Source: Phytophthora sp. 'mugwort'
Taxonomy: Eukaryota; Oomycota; Peronosporomycetes; Peronosporales; Peronosporaceae
Length of the DNA stretch: 64,000 bases
Direction: 5' to 3'
NCBI GenBank assembly: GCA_033558025.1
Contig: JAUCEF010000016.1
Location: forward strand, 992,001 to 1,056,000
A program made the translations under genes and the position numbers. Positions 9,326 to 20,146 of the stretch are shown one piece after another; position 1 is the stretch's first letter; each line of letters starts with the position of its first letter. Below the pieces are notes generated by a model that worked only from the letters and a program-made list of their open reading frames with translations, had not been told where the DNA came from and ran no database searches.

Positions 9326-9652
9326 TCACCAATAGCTTCGTGCACCCACCGAATGCTGAGCTTGGTATACATGACATATAGCGTTCCTCTCGTTCAAAAG
9401 ACGCTGATATCGCCCCTTGATGCTGCCGTGTTGAACGCCAAATATTGACTCCAACTCCATCTTATATTTCCTATCTGAGACAGTCTTTATAAATGGCTGA
9501 CGTGGATTTAGATTTCTTAATTTATTTTTGATTCTACTGACCTCATGGATAATCCAGAGCTTCCGTCGTAGTTGCGGGAGCTCTCGCTCATTAGCTAAAC
9601 AGCTATCACACATATTTTGTGTCTCTATATATATTTTGAAAATACCCCTCAT
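9326..9652 (-). CDS. Unknown 108-residue Polinton protein
   Basis: Intact frame with ATG at 9652: MRGIFKIYIETQNMCDSCLA. It is very basic and rich in Arg, Lys and Gln, mostly helical in appearance (LRRKLWIIHEVSRIKNKLRN), and has one CxxC pair near residues 15-18. A nucleic-acid-binding role would fit the charge but no domain is recognised. It lies between the integrase and the gene starting at 9278, on the same strand. Confidence 0.5.
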   Translation of the reverse strand: MRGIFKIYIETQNMCDSCLANERELPQLRRKLWIIHEVSRIKNKLRNLNPRQPFIKTVSDRKYKMELESIFGVQHGSIKGRYQRLLNERNAICHVYQAQHSVGARSYW

Positions 9653-9726
9653 TTAATATACTCGAGTCAAAAGCTTACAGAGGATGTCTCTAACGATTTA
9701 ATTACAAGCTGTTCATGACTCATTTT

Positions 9727-10793
9727 TTATTGCCCCCAGTACTCCTTTTCAAGAGTCGATTTCCTGCTCTTGTTAATGAGCCTCGGATTATCTTGTAACT
9801 CCCAGGAATCAGGTTCATTACCAAGCCATCGAATCAAGTATTTGTACTTCTTGCTCTTCATCATTTTGTGGTCTAAGATCTTCTCTGCTTCAAGGATATC
9901 TCCTCGATTGATCGTAGCGTCCGTTGTCTCAGATTGAACCATTTTGAGATCATTTGGAGCCTTGTAGAGCGTATGGCCATTTTTGAATTTGATCTGGACT
10001 CGATATCCATCCATTCCAACGACTGAATATACAGCCTTGCTCCAGCGAGCTGTCTCCTTGTCCAACGTTTGCTTCTTGAGTCGATATAGTACATTTAAAC
10101 CAACCTCAAAGTCGCTTTCAACCTTGTCTGCCTCCTCGCGGTGATTCAGCTCTGACTCCATGATCTTACCTTTCGCCTGGTTCGGGGTCATACCAATAGA
10201 GATGTGGATGGTACTGTTGTAATTATCAATTAAATCACTGATTAGTCTTTGGGTAATCTCTTTCGGTTCTACCTTTGTTAGTCGCTGCTTCAGCGTTCTG
10301 TTGAAGCGTTCAATCTTACCCATCGTTCCGTGGTCTCCTGGCTCGTTGTTGTAATGGTCGATTTTCTTTGATTTGAAAAAGCTTGAACATCTTTATTCAT
10401 AAATTCGCTGCCATTTTCGCTGGTGAGGACATCCACCTTATGCATTCGAACGAAAGCTTTGATTGCATTCAATACAACCGATGGAGTCTTATTTTTAAGT
10501 AGTTTTGCGTATGCGAGTCGAGAGTTGATATTTATGCAAGTCAATATTGGTCGCTTCTCCCAAAACGCGAGATCCATCTGCCAAGAATTTGGATTACGGG
10601 ACGTGCTTTTAAACCCTTTGTACTTCACCTTCTGCTCCTGGAATCGTTGAATGGATGACTGGGTCGAATACCAATCCTGCACTTTTTTAAACGTTATTTT
10701 CGGGTCTAAATCTCTTGCTTTCTCATATAGAGCTCGAGCTGCAACATACCCGGTTTTAGGGTCGTAATAAAATTTTGACAGTAGCTGCTCCAT
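9727..10793 (-). pseudogene. Polinton integrase (RVE type) with C-terminal chromodomain, one frameshift
   Basis: The integrase inserts the element into host DNA. The first frame starts at the ATG at 10793 (MEQLLSKFYYDPKTGYVAAR), and the helical N-terminus leads to the catalytic core. The first acidic residue is in NSWQMDLAFWEK. The second lies in VDVLTSENGSEFM, where the usual Asp is Glu. The third is the Glu of GKIERFNRTLKQRL. Thirty-five residues separate the second and third, the DD35E spacing. A single indel in a T/A run near 10375 splits the gene; the second frame reads through KIDHYNNEPGDHGTM. The C-terminus (AEKILDHKMMKSKKYKYLIR, then WLGNEPDSWELQDN) is a chromodomain, which can steer insertion to marked chromatin. 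It starts 9 bases after the polymerase stop. Confidence 0.85.
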
Positions 10794-10802
10794 TATCCTA
10801 TG

Positions 10803-13800
10803 TTATAGCCCATAAAAAAGGTACAAGCAGCACCTATATATGTAGTGGTTCCGTCGAATACCATCCTCTAAAACTTTCCGCTTATCGTACCAATATGACA
10901 AAGCAGTCTTTCGCTGTGTGTATGTAATCATTGAATTAGTTTCTCTACACATGCGAAAGCCCTTGTTGTTTCCCTTGAATGTGATGCGCTCTTTGGTAAC
11001 TAATTCAAAGTTCCCAGGACTAAGCACGTTCTTGTTGCGTGATTTTTGCACACCCTTGGCTGACAACTTAATCATAGGTTGTTTAGTCTCCTTATCAATC
11101 TTATCACCTAGATAACATATGTAATTCTTTGAGCTAAGACTGACCATTGCATTACAACGAAACTCTTCCTTGAATAACCCAGGTGTGAATGTATCATAAG
11201 CAATATTCTCAGGTGTATCCTCGCGCGGGAACCAATCATTCTTACGGCTCTTAAAGTGATCACGTAGTTCAGGTTTGATTAGGTCAGGGAATGGATTTTC
11301 AGCGCTGAAGGCAATGTATCTTGAGTCAGTATCCATCTCCTGATACTGGGAATCAGATCGATCGAAGTAGAAATCGATCAGTCGTAGTAGAACTCAAGCA
11401 TACGCAGCTTAGCCAGCTGATAGATGGCGATACTCAAATGGATAGGGTTCCGGAGTTTGATGCGTCGCTTTGACTTAACCATCTCGACCGTGCCGTCATT
11501 AAGCTCCGTTTTGGAGCTAAATGTAAAATGTTCAGTAACGTTGTAGATAGTTTTTTTATTTGAGAGGAATTCTACCTCTTTATGCTTAGACATATCCATA
11601 CCTGAGCGTCCAAACGCGAGTTGCCAATGAGCCTCATCATCGTACCGACCATTTTCTTGCTCTCGTCAGCATTACCATCGCGTCGAGCTTGAGTAACTTC
11701 TTCCATAAACGTTTTGAATGCTTTGTAAGCATTCGCCTTGATGAAGCTGTAAGTATTGGTGATTTTTCATGCCGTGAGATAGATACCACTTGAGGAGAGG
11801 GGTGTAATAAAATGAGTAGTCACTGAAATAGCTACCAATTAGCTTACGACTTTTTTTTTTGACATATTCTTACCACGAGACTGGTTGTATTCAAACATAC
11901 GTGTACCAATAATTTCTTCAGCTGGATCGATCTCAATGTTCTTGAAAATGGGCGTCATCTCACTGAAATACTCTTTCAAGTACTCTGGTGTTTCAATATC
12001 ACACTCGATGAAGCCAAAGATCTTGTCAGCCTTGATATCATCGACGATGTGTCGTAAGCCTCAATTGTAGTCAATCGCCCGCAAGGCATCTCATTACCTA
12101 AGCACCACAAATATAGAGCATTTGCATCGTATCCAATAATCTTCTTACAGATCTTTCCACCACGAATCTTCGTCTCGTTGCACTTAGCGTAGCGATTGAA
12201 AATAATTGAAGGACCACCAGCAATGTTTGATTTCATCTTACGATAGATGTCCAGATTCTGCTTCGTCAATCGAATAGACCAGTCTATCCGAGTTGTAGCT
12301 TCTTGTAGCGAAAAGCCTTAATGCTCATATACTTTCGAGCAACATTACAATTAATACAGCTGATGGTGATATTACCATCCTCGTGTCCTTTCTTGTTGTT
12401 GATACTGTCAGCAGACACATTCTCTTCAGTGAGCTTCACGTAGCAATAGTTACATAAGTACTTCTGTCGCTTTAGTAGATAATTCAGATGTTGCATCGTC
12501 ATTGCGAACTCACGTTTAGCCTCTTCATCTTGCTTGATATACCCTAAGTATCGTTTTTCTGGGAAATCGAATGCCACACCTGGCTCCTTGCTCGGGAAAA
12601 TGAGCTCTTGAGTCTTGTACATGACCTTCTCCGATAGACCAGGTAGTGAAACACCATCGCAGAACACGTCTAAGTCAAAACGCTTGAACAGCTCACGTTG
12701 CTTCTGGATCGCCTTAATGAATGGAACGACATCGAGGTTGTTGTACCATATGAGGTAGTCTTTGAGGGTCTTCATCTCATAGTGATTCCAAACAAATTTG
12801 GCACGCTCGTACTCATCACCACTGATGTGAGAACAACGGAGCTTGCTGTAAAAGGCGTCTTTAGGTGGTAGCTTAGTCTCACTCAGGACTTGATAACTGG
12901 TCATGTATTCGTACGGAAATACACCCTTCGTCAGCTCACAAGTACATCTGAACTTATCTTTGCATTTGCATCCACCGAGATATGTATCGAGGTACTTCGC
13001 ATAGCTCGTTCCGGCTGGACCATAATTAATCATATCAAGCATCTTGAATGTATTGCTGATGATGGCCACGTATCCATCATTTTGATAATATGTTGGATGT
13101 TTTCAGTCCTTATCGTACTGAATAGCTCATTCTTGATCAAATTGATGTCATAGTTTCCGCTATTGTAACCAAAAGACTGGAGTCTGTTTGAGGACTTGAT
13201 CCAAAGTCTCAATATCTTCACAAATCTTATCCTTGATTTTCAGGTATCGATCGAGCTGTGAGTTATCCTTTCGCTTCTTATTGATATTCTCAAAGGTGAT
13301 ACCATCCATAACTCTTGGATAAGCCTCCTCGAGCGTTGATAAGTGTTTGTTGATTGAATAGTAGATAGACTTGAATTTATCCTTGTGATAAATACTGATG
13401 TCATTCGATACCTTGTTGATGTATGATATCATGCTCTCTCAACCAATGTTTTGGGGTCATCGCATACAAAGCAGCACTTCTCAGTAGATAAGCTATCGGA
13501 AATACTCACTGATACAGGGATATGCTTGCTTGTGAATTCTGTGTTAGCACCATGCTGTTGCCCCAATGGCTCCATCAATGACTCAAAGTCGAAGACTATG
13601 AAGTGATCGAGATAGTGATCAACGTTCTTGATCGAGTACTTAGCCAGTAATTTCTTGATCCTATTTTGAGCAGGCTTGTAAGTCGTGGTTTCCTTATCGA
13701 AGGACTCAAGATTGATCTGATCACACTTATTCTTTGTGTGAGACGCATTCGCTCATCATTTTCAAATACCATGGTACACTTAGGTCAATTGTACTTGGAT

Positions 13801-14238
13801 TGAACTCGATCAACATTCGTGATGTAGAAGGCGTGATTGTCATGCGATACAATATCAGAGTATCTTCATATTTACCTTCCGTTGGCCGCTTGCATTCAAC
13901 AGTATAGGTATCAACGTCAAGGCTATAAACGTTGATGTTTAATTTGAAGCACTCTTCAAGGTGATCAAACTCAAGTAAATCGATTGGCTTAAAGCTCTTG
14001 TATAAACTTAGCGAGAATGTAAGCCCTTTGTAGCTACAATAACGCTTGAAAGCTTCCTTCACTTGAGCTACTACCTTTCGCTGATTCTTATTTTCTTGGA
14101 GGTGGTAAGCAATGCAATAAAACACACATTTGTTGTTCGTCCGTGGGAAGTTAATGATGTATCTGTTCTTCTTAATGAATTCAGGAACCAAAGCATCACT
14201 ATTACCAAGAGCATGATCACGATAGTCAATGAAAATCT
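10803..14238 (-). pseudogene. Protein-primed type B DNA polymerase (pPolB), N-terminus replaced at the junction, multiple frameshifts
   Basis: This is the replicative polymerase of the element. Visible blocks in order are an N-terminal region with NNKCVFYCIAYHL (about 14100-14138), then DNHAFYITNVDRV. The exonuclease Exo I is VFDFESLM (DFE at 13582-13590), Exo II is GYNSGNYDINLI (13141-13170) and Exo III is in YNNLDVVPF. An HNH-like zinc module lies at about 12330-12462. Polymerase motif A is YDANALYLW (about 12110-12133), the TPR-type block is YYTPLLKWYL, motif B is in the GNS-R-FG region (about 11607-11633) and motif C is DTDS (11322-11333). Lesions include a TGA at 13785-13787 where a CxxC Cys is expected, and shifts near 13430, 13060, 12290, 12060, 11610 and 11370. 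No own start codon remains. Confidence 0.88.
12330..12462 (-). other. HNH-like zinc module embedded in pPolB
   Basis: Between the exonuclease and motif A the polymerase reads YLCNYCYVKL, then ADSINNKKGHEDGNITISC and INCNVARK. Two CxxC pairs bracket a D-x2-N-x3-GH-x3-N core, the arrangement of HNH/endonuclease VII-like folds. The module is within one open frame, so it is part of the polymerase protein and not a separate gene. Confidence 0.6.
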
Positions 14239-15151
14239 TAGTTGCTAGACTGGATTGACTTGCTTGGTGCTTGTCCAAATAAAAAGTGAGGAACAGGGTG
14301 GTCGGTGCTGCTTTGGGCCTACCTGTAGGCTCGAGTCGGGCTCCACGGCAGTACGACGAGTCACGAGCGAGCGAGCGGTGCAACAATGCTGTCATTGCTC
14401 GTGACTGGCCAAGAGAAAGCCGGACGACGTACTTCAAGTGAGGGTTGTCTGAGTCTTGTCACAAGGCTCTTGTGCCGCGCGGTCACTTGATTCACTTGAT
14501 TCAGTCTGCTTGGGCTGCTTTCGTGTGACTCACGAGTCGTGAGACCGTGTCGACGTTTCCCTGTTCTGCCGTATGTCGCCCGTGCCTCTGGCCGATTGGC
14601 AAGAAATCATTTAGCGAATAGGTGTGTCTTGAAGTTTGCCAGGTCAAATAGAAACGCTTTTGACGCAGTGTACATGTATCAAGTTTTTTTTTTTTCAATT
14701 GAAAGCGGAGATGCCACCCCCGCAATGGGTGGTCTCTAGAGGCGACGGCAGTAAGCAAGCCGAGACGGCATCTCAGACGCGGGTTGAGTTGGCCTGAGCC
14801 ACCGTCGCCACTACTACGCCGCCGCTACTACAGTACTATGTATACCTACAGCGTCGCTTCATATACTGTATTACTACTGTACAGTGTACGATGCCGTGGC
14901 AGTTCTTATATTAGAGGGTACACATATTCGGTGGCCTGCTGTGCAGGCTGCACAATTGCGATGTAGAGCAATTGGTCAGTGGCAGAAACTTCTGTCTTGC
15001 ACATATGCACCGGAAGTGATATCATCCGATAGGCTCTCGAACGTGTTAGGGGCAATCAACAGCGACTCTTCATGATCTATTGAAATAACATGCCGCATCA
15101 ATCAAGTGGAGGTGAGAGAGGTCCGCTACGATACATCAATAAACCCTCAAA
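14239..15151 (-). repeat. Orphan, diverged transporter promoter and left spacer flank
   Basis: From 14239 the sequence is the 5' leader and promoter of a transporter copy whose coding region is absent. The part at 14300-14400 differs from every other copy at many positions and has small indels, while the rest (14440-15140) matches the spacers right of 44500, 51880 and 59264 closely. It ends in the left target-site duplication of the retrotransposon (15139-15151). No gene is seen. Confidence 0.8.
14276..14291 (-). promoter_or_regulatory. Orphan oomycete-type initiator facing the truncated polymerase
   Basis: The same 16-base initiator that precedes each transporter copy is kept here, but it now points into the broken pPolB gene instead of a transporter start codon. 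Confidence 0.55.
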
Positions 15152-18100
15152 GAGTGAGAGAGAGGCAGACTACTCTATTTAGTCTTAACGACGACTAGAT
15201 GTCTGGTATGTCCTAAGCCTGGTTATCAACGCCGGTGTCTGTTCAGGTCCGGTGGTTGTACGGGGCTCATCATTGGTGGTGAATGCTCTCGCGGGCGATG
15301 CTCCAATGCTTGTTGGCATAGAAGCAGTCTTGTCCCTTGTATTTGTTTGTCTGGCTGTCGGCGTTCGCGCTTCGCGAGTGCCTTCAGCTGCCTCATGGCT
15401 GTCGCCCAGAATTCTTCCTTGCTGCTTTCCGCCGTTACCTCCTCCTGTTGAAACACCACTCGATTTCTCTGGATCCAGAGACTTGTCATGCAAATGCTGC
15501 TCAATATGAGCCACATTCGCTCCCACTCCACTTTATACACCTTCACTTCGTCTGGATACGTCGCCAGCAGCCTTGCCGTTGTTCCTGCCGAGAGTTCCGA
15601 CGCATGCCTATTGGCACAGTTGGTTCTGAAGCTGGTGATCTGACCCAGCTCCCATTTGTCCCCTGTCCATTGCCGGATGAGTTGCAGCCAGCATTCTTGA
15701 GCGCACCCGCATTCCCAGAAGATGTACTCCATGGTTTCTTTCTGACCGACACACGTTTTCAGCTTTCTGCAACTGTTATCATGCCTCCTGCCGTCGTGAT
15801 ACAAGTTGAGTTGTCTGACTGGGACTCGGTAGACGACCCAGACTTGGTATTCTGTCATCTCATTCCGGTATGCCCACAGGAACTTCGGTGTTTGCTGCAT
15901 CGCAGCCTGCTGCCACTCACTTGTGCGTACTATTGCTTGCAGCCGGTTGATCTGCGTCGTCAATGCCCCACCGTCGCCCTTGTACTTCTGAAAGGGTTGC
16001 TTTTTGAGAGCCATCCAAACGTGCTTGTTCGCGATAGTCTCTGCTTCTCTCCACGGGATCCGTGAGTCTCCGGGTGCGCATAGAACACTATGCTGCCTTT
16101 GTCCTCATGCTTCTGGGGCTTTATCCGGTCTGCTGCTGTCTCCGGGCTAGCTTGAGTGGGTTCCAATACTCTCCAATGGATTCCATTGCTCTGCTGCTCC
16201 AACGTGTCGTGCTGCATGGTGTTTGGTGTGAGGCTACTACCGTTCCAATCGCTCTTCCTGACACCGTTGTTTCCCACTTGTATTCATTGTCAAGGCGAGT
16301 CAGATGCCTCATCCTCAGTTTCGTCGTCACCTGCAACACTGTTCCGACCGCTACTGTCCGTGCTTCCATCAAGATCGCGATCCTCCACCTCCGGAGTTTG
16401 GCTTGGTGATGCATCTTCGTCCCTACTGCTGGTATCTTTAAGGAGTACGTGGTCTCTCCGAGACGCCGGATGGAGAGATCCACAATAGTGCAAACCTTTA
16501 TCTGCTCGAACTTCTTACTGGTGAGCATTTGTCCTCCCTTGTCTAGAATCCACGGGTTGTCATTTCAGCTGAACGTCGGCCAGAGCTGTTACTCTTCTTC
16601 CTCTGCCATCACCTCTCGTAGCTGAGGCAACACTCTGGATAGCTCTATGAGCCATTCTCCTGCTGCCATCCAGCTAATAGATTCCATCTCCAACTCCTCC
16701 ATATCGAGTGTGTACTGCTGCGTTTCTTCCGCTGAATGTTCCATCACAGGGTTCTGCCACTCCCTTATGAGTTGTTAAAGCTCGTTGCCTGGGGTTTGAC
16801 TTCTGGATTGACTGCGTCCCTTCATCTCTTTCCGTGGGGAGATTGTGTCCTTCCACATGTGCGTGCTGCCTCGGAACATCCATGCTTTCCAGGCAGCCAG
16901 TATACGTCCTTGCGCTGTATTAGCCATTGGATAGTGTGCTCGGCTCGCTGGGTTTTGCTTGCTAACGCCACCGAAGCGAGTCCCAGCCCGCCCGCTTGTT
17001 TTGGCGTGTAAATTAACCCGGGGTTCATTTTGTGACGGCTTCCTTCCGTTGCCGTCGAGTGGTTCCAGAGGAACTGCTTCTGTAGGTTACGGAGTTGCTT
17101 GTCGGCCCACCGCGGCGTGTCGAAGGCTGCCGCCGTAAACAGCACTGCCGGTAGCATTATGACATTCAGCAGTTGCACCCTGATATTGACGATATTGACG
17201 CTGGTTGCTATTTGCGTTGCGGTTGCCAGTCTGCGTTGCATATTTCGCGTCGCCCAGTTCACATTCGTCAGTTCTCCAGTTCCAACGAGATAGCCGAGGT
17301 ATCGGACCGTCTCGCCATGCTTAAGTACCGAGATCTCATGAAATGTCTGTGCCTCCATCGCAGTGTTCAAGAAAATGAGATGATTTTTGGCGGGTTGAAC
17401 TTGCAGCCCTGAAATCCGCCCAAATTGCTCCACTATCTCGATTGTCCGCGGTAGTTGCCGAGCCTCCTGAAGGAAATCGTCGAGTCATCGACGAATGCCG
17501 AAAAAACATGTCTGTCTCCGTCTCCTCCTGACACCTCAATCCCCTGCAATTCCCGGTCCTGTCGGATCGCCAACGCCAGCACCTCTGCTGCCAGAAGGAA
17601 CAGCAAAGGTGCCAATGGGCACCCTTGCCGGATCCCTGATACTACTTCCTGGGGTCTGGAGAGCTCACCATTCACTAGAAATCTGGCTGTTGTACCCGCG
17701 TGAAGTCGCCTGAGCATGTTTACGAATTCTATCGAAAACACAAACTTGAGAAGCGCTAGCAATATAAGAAGTCTCGCGCCACAGTATCGTATGCCTTGCG
17801 GAAGTCGAGGATCACTCTGCTCAGTTCTGCGGCTAACTCCGGTTCTCCATTTGCGGTTGCTAATACCGCCAACATCATCATTACCGTCTTAAGCAGTTGA
17901 CGGCTGTGAGCAAAACCTTGTTGCGACTCACCAAGTGGTTTTCCTAGGAGTCGCTGCATCCGCGTGGCCATGACCTTTGTGAATACTTTGTAGCCCGTCT
18001 GGAGCAACGAGATAGGCCGAAACTCCATTGCGTCGGTGGAATCTCCTTTATTCCTCAGCGGTATCATCAATCCCTCCAGAAACGAGGGAGGTGGCTCCCC

Positions 18101-19347
18101 CCTTTCAGGAGCTCGTTGCCTATGGTTACCATCGCCGGAACTATAATGGCTTGGGCATCTTTAAAAAAACCGTTGTTAAGCCCATCCGGTCCAGCTGCTT
18201 TTTGAAGGTTCAGGTCAGCAATGGCCCGGATGGCTTCTTCAGTTGTGATCACTTGCATGAGAGCCGTGTTTTGCGGCGCCGTAACTCTACCGCTTTTCGG
18301 TATTTGCACGAAGGTGTTCAACTCTCGTTCCAGGTTCTCTGCTCGGACGCTGCTGGGCACTGTTCCTAACACCGACCTCCATTCTGAACCAAACTTGTCC
18401 GCGATGTTCATTTCCCTGGCGAACGGCTCTCATTGATACACTTTATCTCGGTGACGGTTTGGTCCTCTTCCCAATTAGATATCGGCTTGAAGTTCCAACG
18501 CACTGCTCCATCGTCCTCTCCAGTCTTTGGCCGACGCGCACTAAGTACTCGTGAGGAGATGCGCTCGGTTTTGGGCATTAATCCGGTGAACGGCAGCTTT
18601 TCTCCGCTTCCTTTCCGTCGTGTGCATCCGCTGGACGCAAGCAACACACTCCTGTGTTGTTCTGTCCCACGTCTTGGCCGTGACCGCATTGCCAGTTCCA
18701 AGATCCGCGAGTTCCTCTATCATTTCATTGAGAACCCGCTCAGGTGAGCCGACCGTATTGGATACGTCACTCCTCGCTTGCTGCGGTGTCTGCTGCGTCC
18801 CTGACTATCTCGTCTTAGATGAAACCGTACACATTGATGATCCGATGGTGTTGCAGGTTCGCTTACCTCCACCCACTGCACTTCCTTCGTCCAATCTCGC
18901 GGCACGTAGAATCGATTGAGGCGGCGTGCACACTCGGGACTCCAATATGTGAAGAACTGCGTCGGGTCAATGTCTTCATCCAGGTCATCCACTTCCCCTT
19001 CCAGAGTCAGAGCATCTTCTAGTTTGAGCTGCATGGCTAGGTCCTGTAGGGCCTTACTTTCCGGCTTCCCCGACCGCTGTCCTCCGAGCCGATCCAGGGG
19101 TGGACTCTGTACACAGTTAAAGTCCCCGGCCAAGGTGGTTGTTTTTCCTTCCCACGGTCAGCTTTTCAGGCCGGCGAAGAACTCTTCTCGATCTCCCACC
19201 GAGTTGGGAGCGTAAACATAAACGAGATGTTGGTCTCCAATCTCCACCGCTATAACTCGATTCGTCCACCTATCTCTCTGCCACGTCTTCACCGTAGCTG
19301 CCTCGCTTGGGTTGAGCATAATCGCTACGCCGCCGACTTTGCTGTCG
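15152..19347 (-). mobile_element. Non-LTR retrotransposon copy L1, 5'-truncated, 4196 bp
   Basis: An L1-like LINE on the minus strand, flanked by a perfect 13-base target-site duplication ATAAACCCTCAAA at 15139-15151 and 19348-19360. The 5' end (right side) is cut inside the endonuclease domain, as expected for incomplete target-primed reverse transcription. The 3' end (left side) finishes in a CT/AG-rich stretch with no poly(A). There is no trace of an ORF1. Confidence 0.9.
15226..19347 (-). pseudogene. LINE ORF2 (endonuclease, reverse transcriptase, zinc knuckle), copy L1
   Basis: Domains in order are an AP-like endonuclease, entered after its N-terminus, with GDFN in MAGDFNCVQSPP (19133) and SDH in TPSDHQCVRF. 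The reverse transcriptase follows with [54 protein letters not shown] and the catalytic AFVDDST (about 17480-17497). A connection region (YTPKQAGGLGLASVALASK) leads to a C-terminal zf-RVT-like block with YIFWECGCAQ (15226-16014). Several frameshifts break it. In this copy the stretch 18720-19133 and the RT start ([20 protein letters not shown]) are still in frame, unlike the other copies. An extra base near 16012 breaks the C-terminal part instead. It cannot encode a working protein. Confidence 0.88.
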
Positions 19348-20146
19348 ATAAACCCTCAAACAGTATATTGGCTGCATATATCAATTCCGATGCCTATGTG
19401 CAAGTCTATCCAATGGCTTTACATCTACATAGTAGGAAAGCTCCAGTATATCTATGCTCGACGTCAGGGTCGTATCACCGCCATGCATTGTAGCTGTATC
19501 CCACGTAGATCTGCTGTGTCGTGCTGTCACCTCAGTTACTGAGTCAGTAGACCATCGATGGCGCTACATAGCTATTAGCTAGACCTTGATGGCAGGATAG
19601 GCATGGTTAGTGCGGCAAGTATTTTATAATGAGGAAGAAACCAAACGTTATACTGCGTGCCCTGCCTACAAGTATTATAGCGGATTCGACGGAACTTACA
19701 AACTCGGAGTGTTATGAGCAATGATGGACCAATGAGCAACAACACCGAGCAATTATACCGAACAACCAGACTAGCATGCAGGAACAAGCTCACCAAGCAG
19801 CCAACCTACGGCCGCAACCATATTACTACAGTAGTACGCTTCACCTTCAGCTACATGTAAACACACCCAGAGTCTGCTGGCTTAGGGTGGTCTGGGCCAG
19901 ACCCTAAGCCAGCAAACGTGTCTTCCGAACGAAGTACTCCGCAGTACTACAGTAGTAGGATCGCTGGCATATTTGCGAACGATAACGAACGACAACCCCC
20001 CCCCGTGCCCTACCAAACGAAACATGAGTCGTAGTACTGCTAGTAGATGATAAAGAAAAACAATAGTATATTCGAACCACCATCAGGATCGATCGATCTA
20101 AAGCTAACGCGACACTATTTCACCCAAATGCTACTCAACATACAAT
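19348..20146. repeat. Right spacer flank, downstream of transporter copy T1
   Basis: Contains the right target-site duplication (19348-19360), an inverted piece of short-spacer sequence up to about 19410, then sequence shared with all spacers. Within it are a hairpin at 19875-19914 and a C9 tract at 19996-20004. No gene is seen; short frames here lack ATG starts or protein-like composition. Confidence 0.75.
19875..19914. other. Long perfect hairpin 3' of the transporter, repeated in every unit
   Basis: Arms TGCTGGCTTAGGG (19875-19887) and CCCTAAGCCAGCA (19902-19914) pair over 13 bases; an inner TCTGG/CCAGA pair extends the stem. It lies about 235-270 bases past the transporter stop codon and recurs at the same place in the other nine units (for example 23144 and 26413). 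It could be a transcription end signal, a small-RNA source or a remnant of a palindromic element. Confidence 0.7.

Larger units (their letters stand above)
1..14238. mobile_element. Degraded Maverick/Polinton (virus-like DNA transposon), truncated at both visible ends
   Basis: The stretch contains the full Polinton signature set: protein-primed type B DNA polymerase, retroviral-type integrase with chromodomain, adenain-like protease, FtsK/HerA-like packaging ATPase, and major and minor capsid proteins. A GIY-YIG nuclease, an S74 fibre protein and several unknown small genes complete it. Genes are densely packed and on both strands. Most of the large genes are interrupted by frameshifts, so the copy is not functional as written. 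The left end lies outside the window. The right end is cut within the N-terminal part of the polymerase and joined to the transporter array, so no terminal inverted repeat can be seen. AT-rich coding and frequent indels contrast with the GC-rich, intact transporter genes beside it. Confidence 0.88.

Noticed and set aside
12284..12500. Intein or homing intron in pPolB
   Set aside because: No splice-junction residues or self-splicing blocks are seen; the zinc module is short and in frame.
13727..14437. Single 236-codon frame that starts in the transporter promoter and runs into pPolB
   Set aside because: The first 60 or so codons are translated promoter and leader DNA. The fusion frame arises by chance at the junction and its start is upstream of the initiator.
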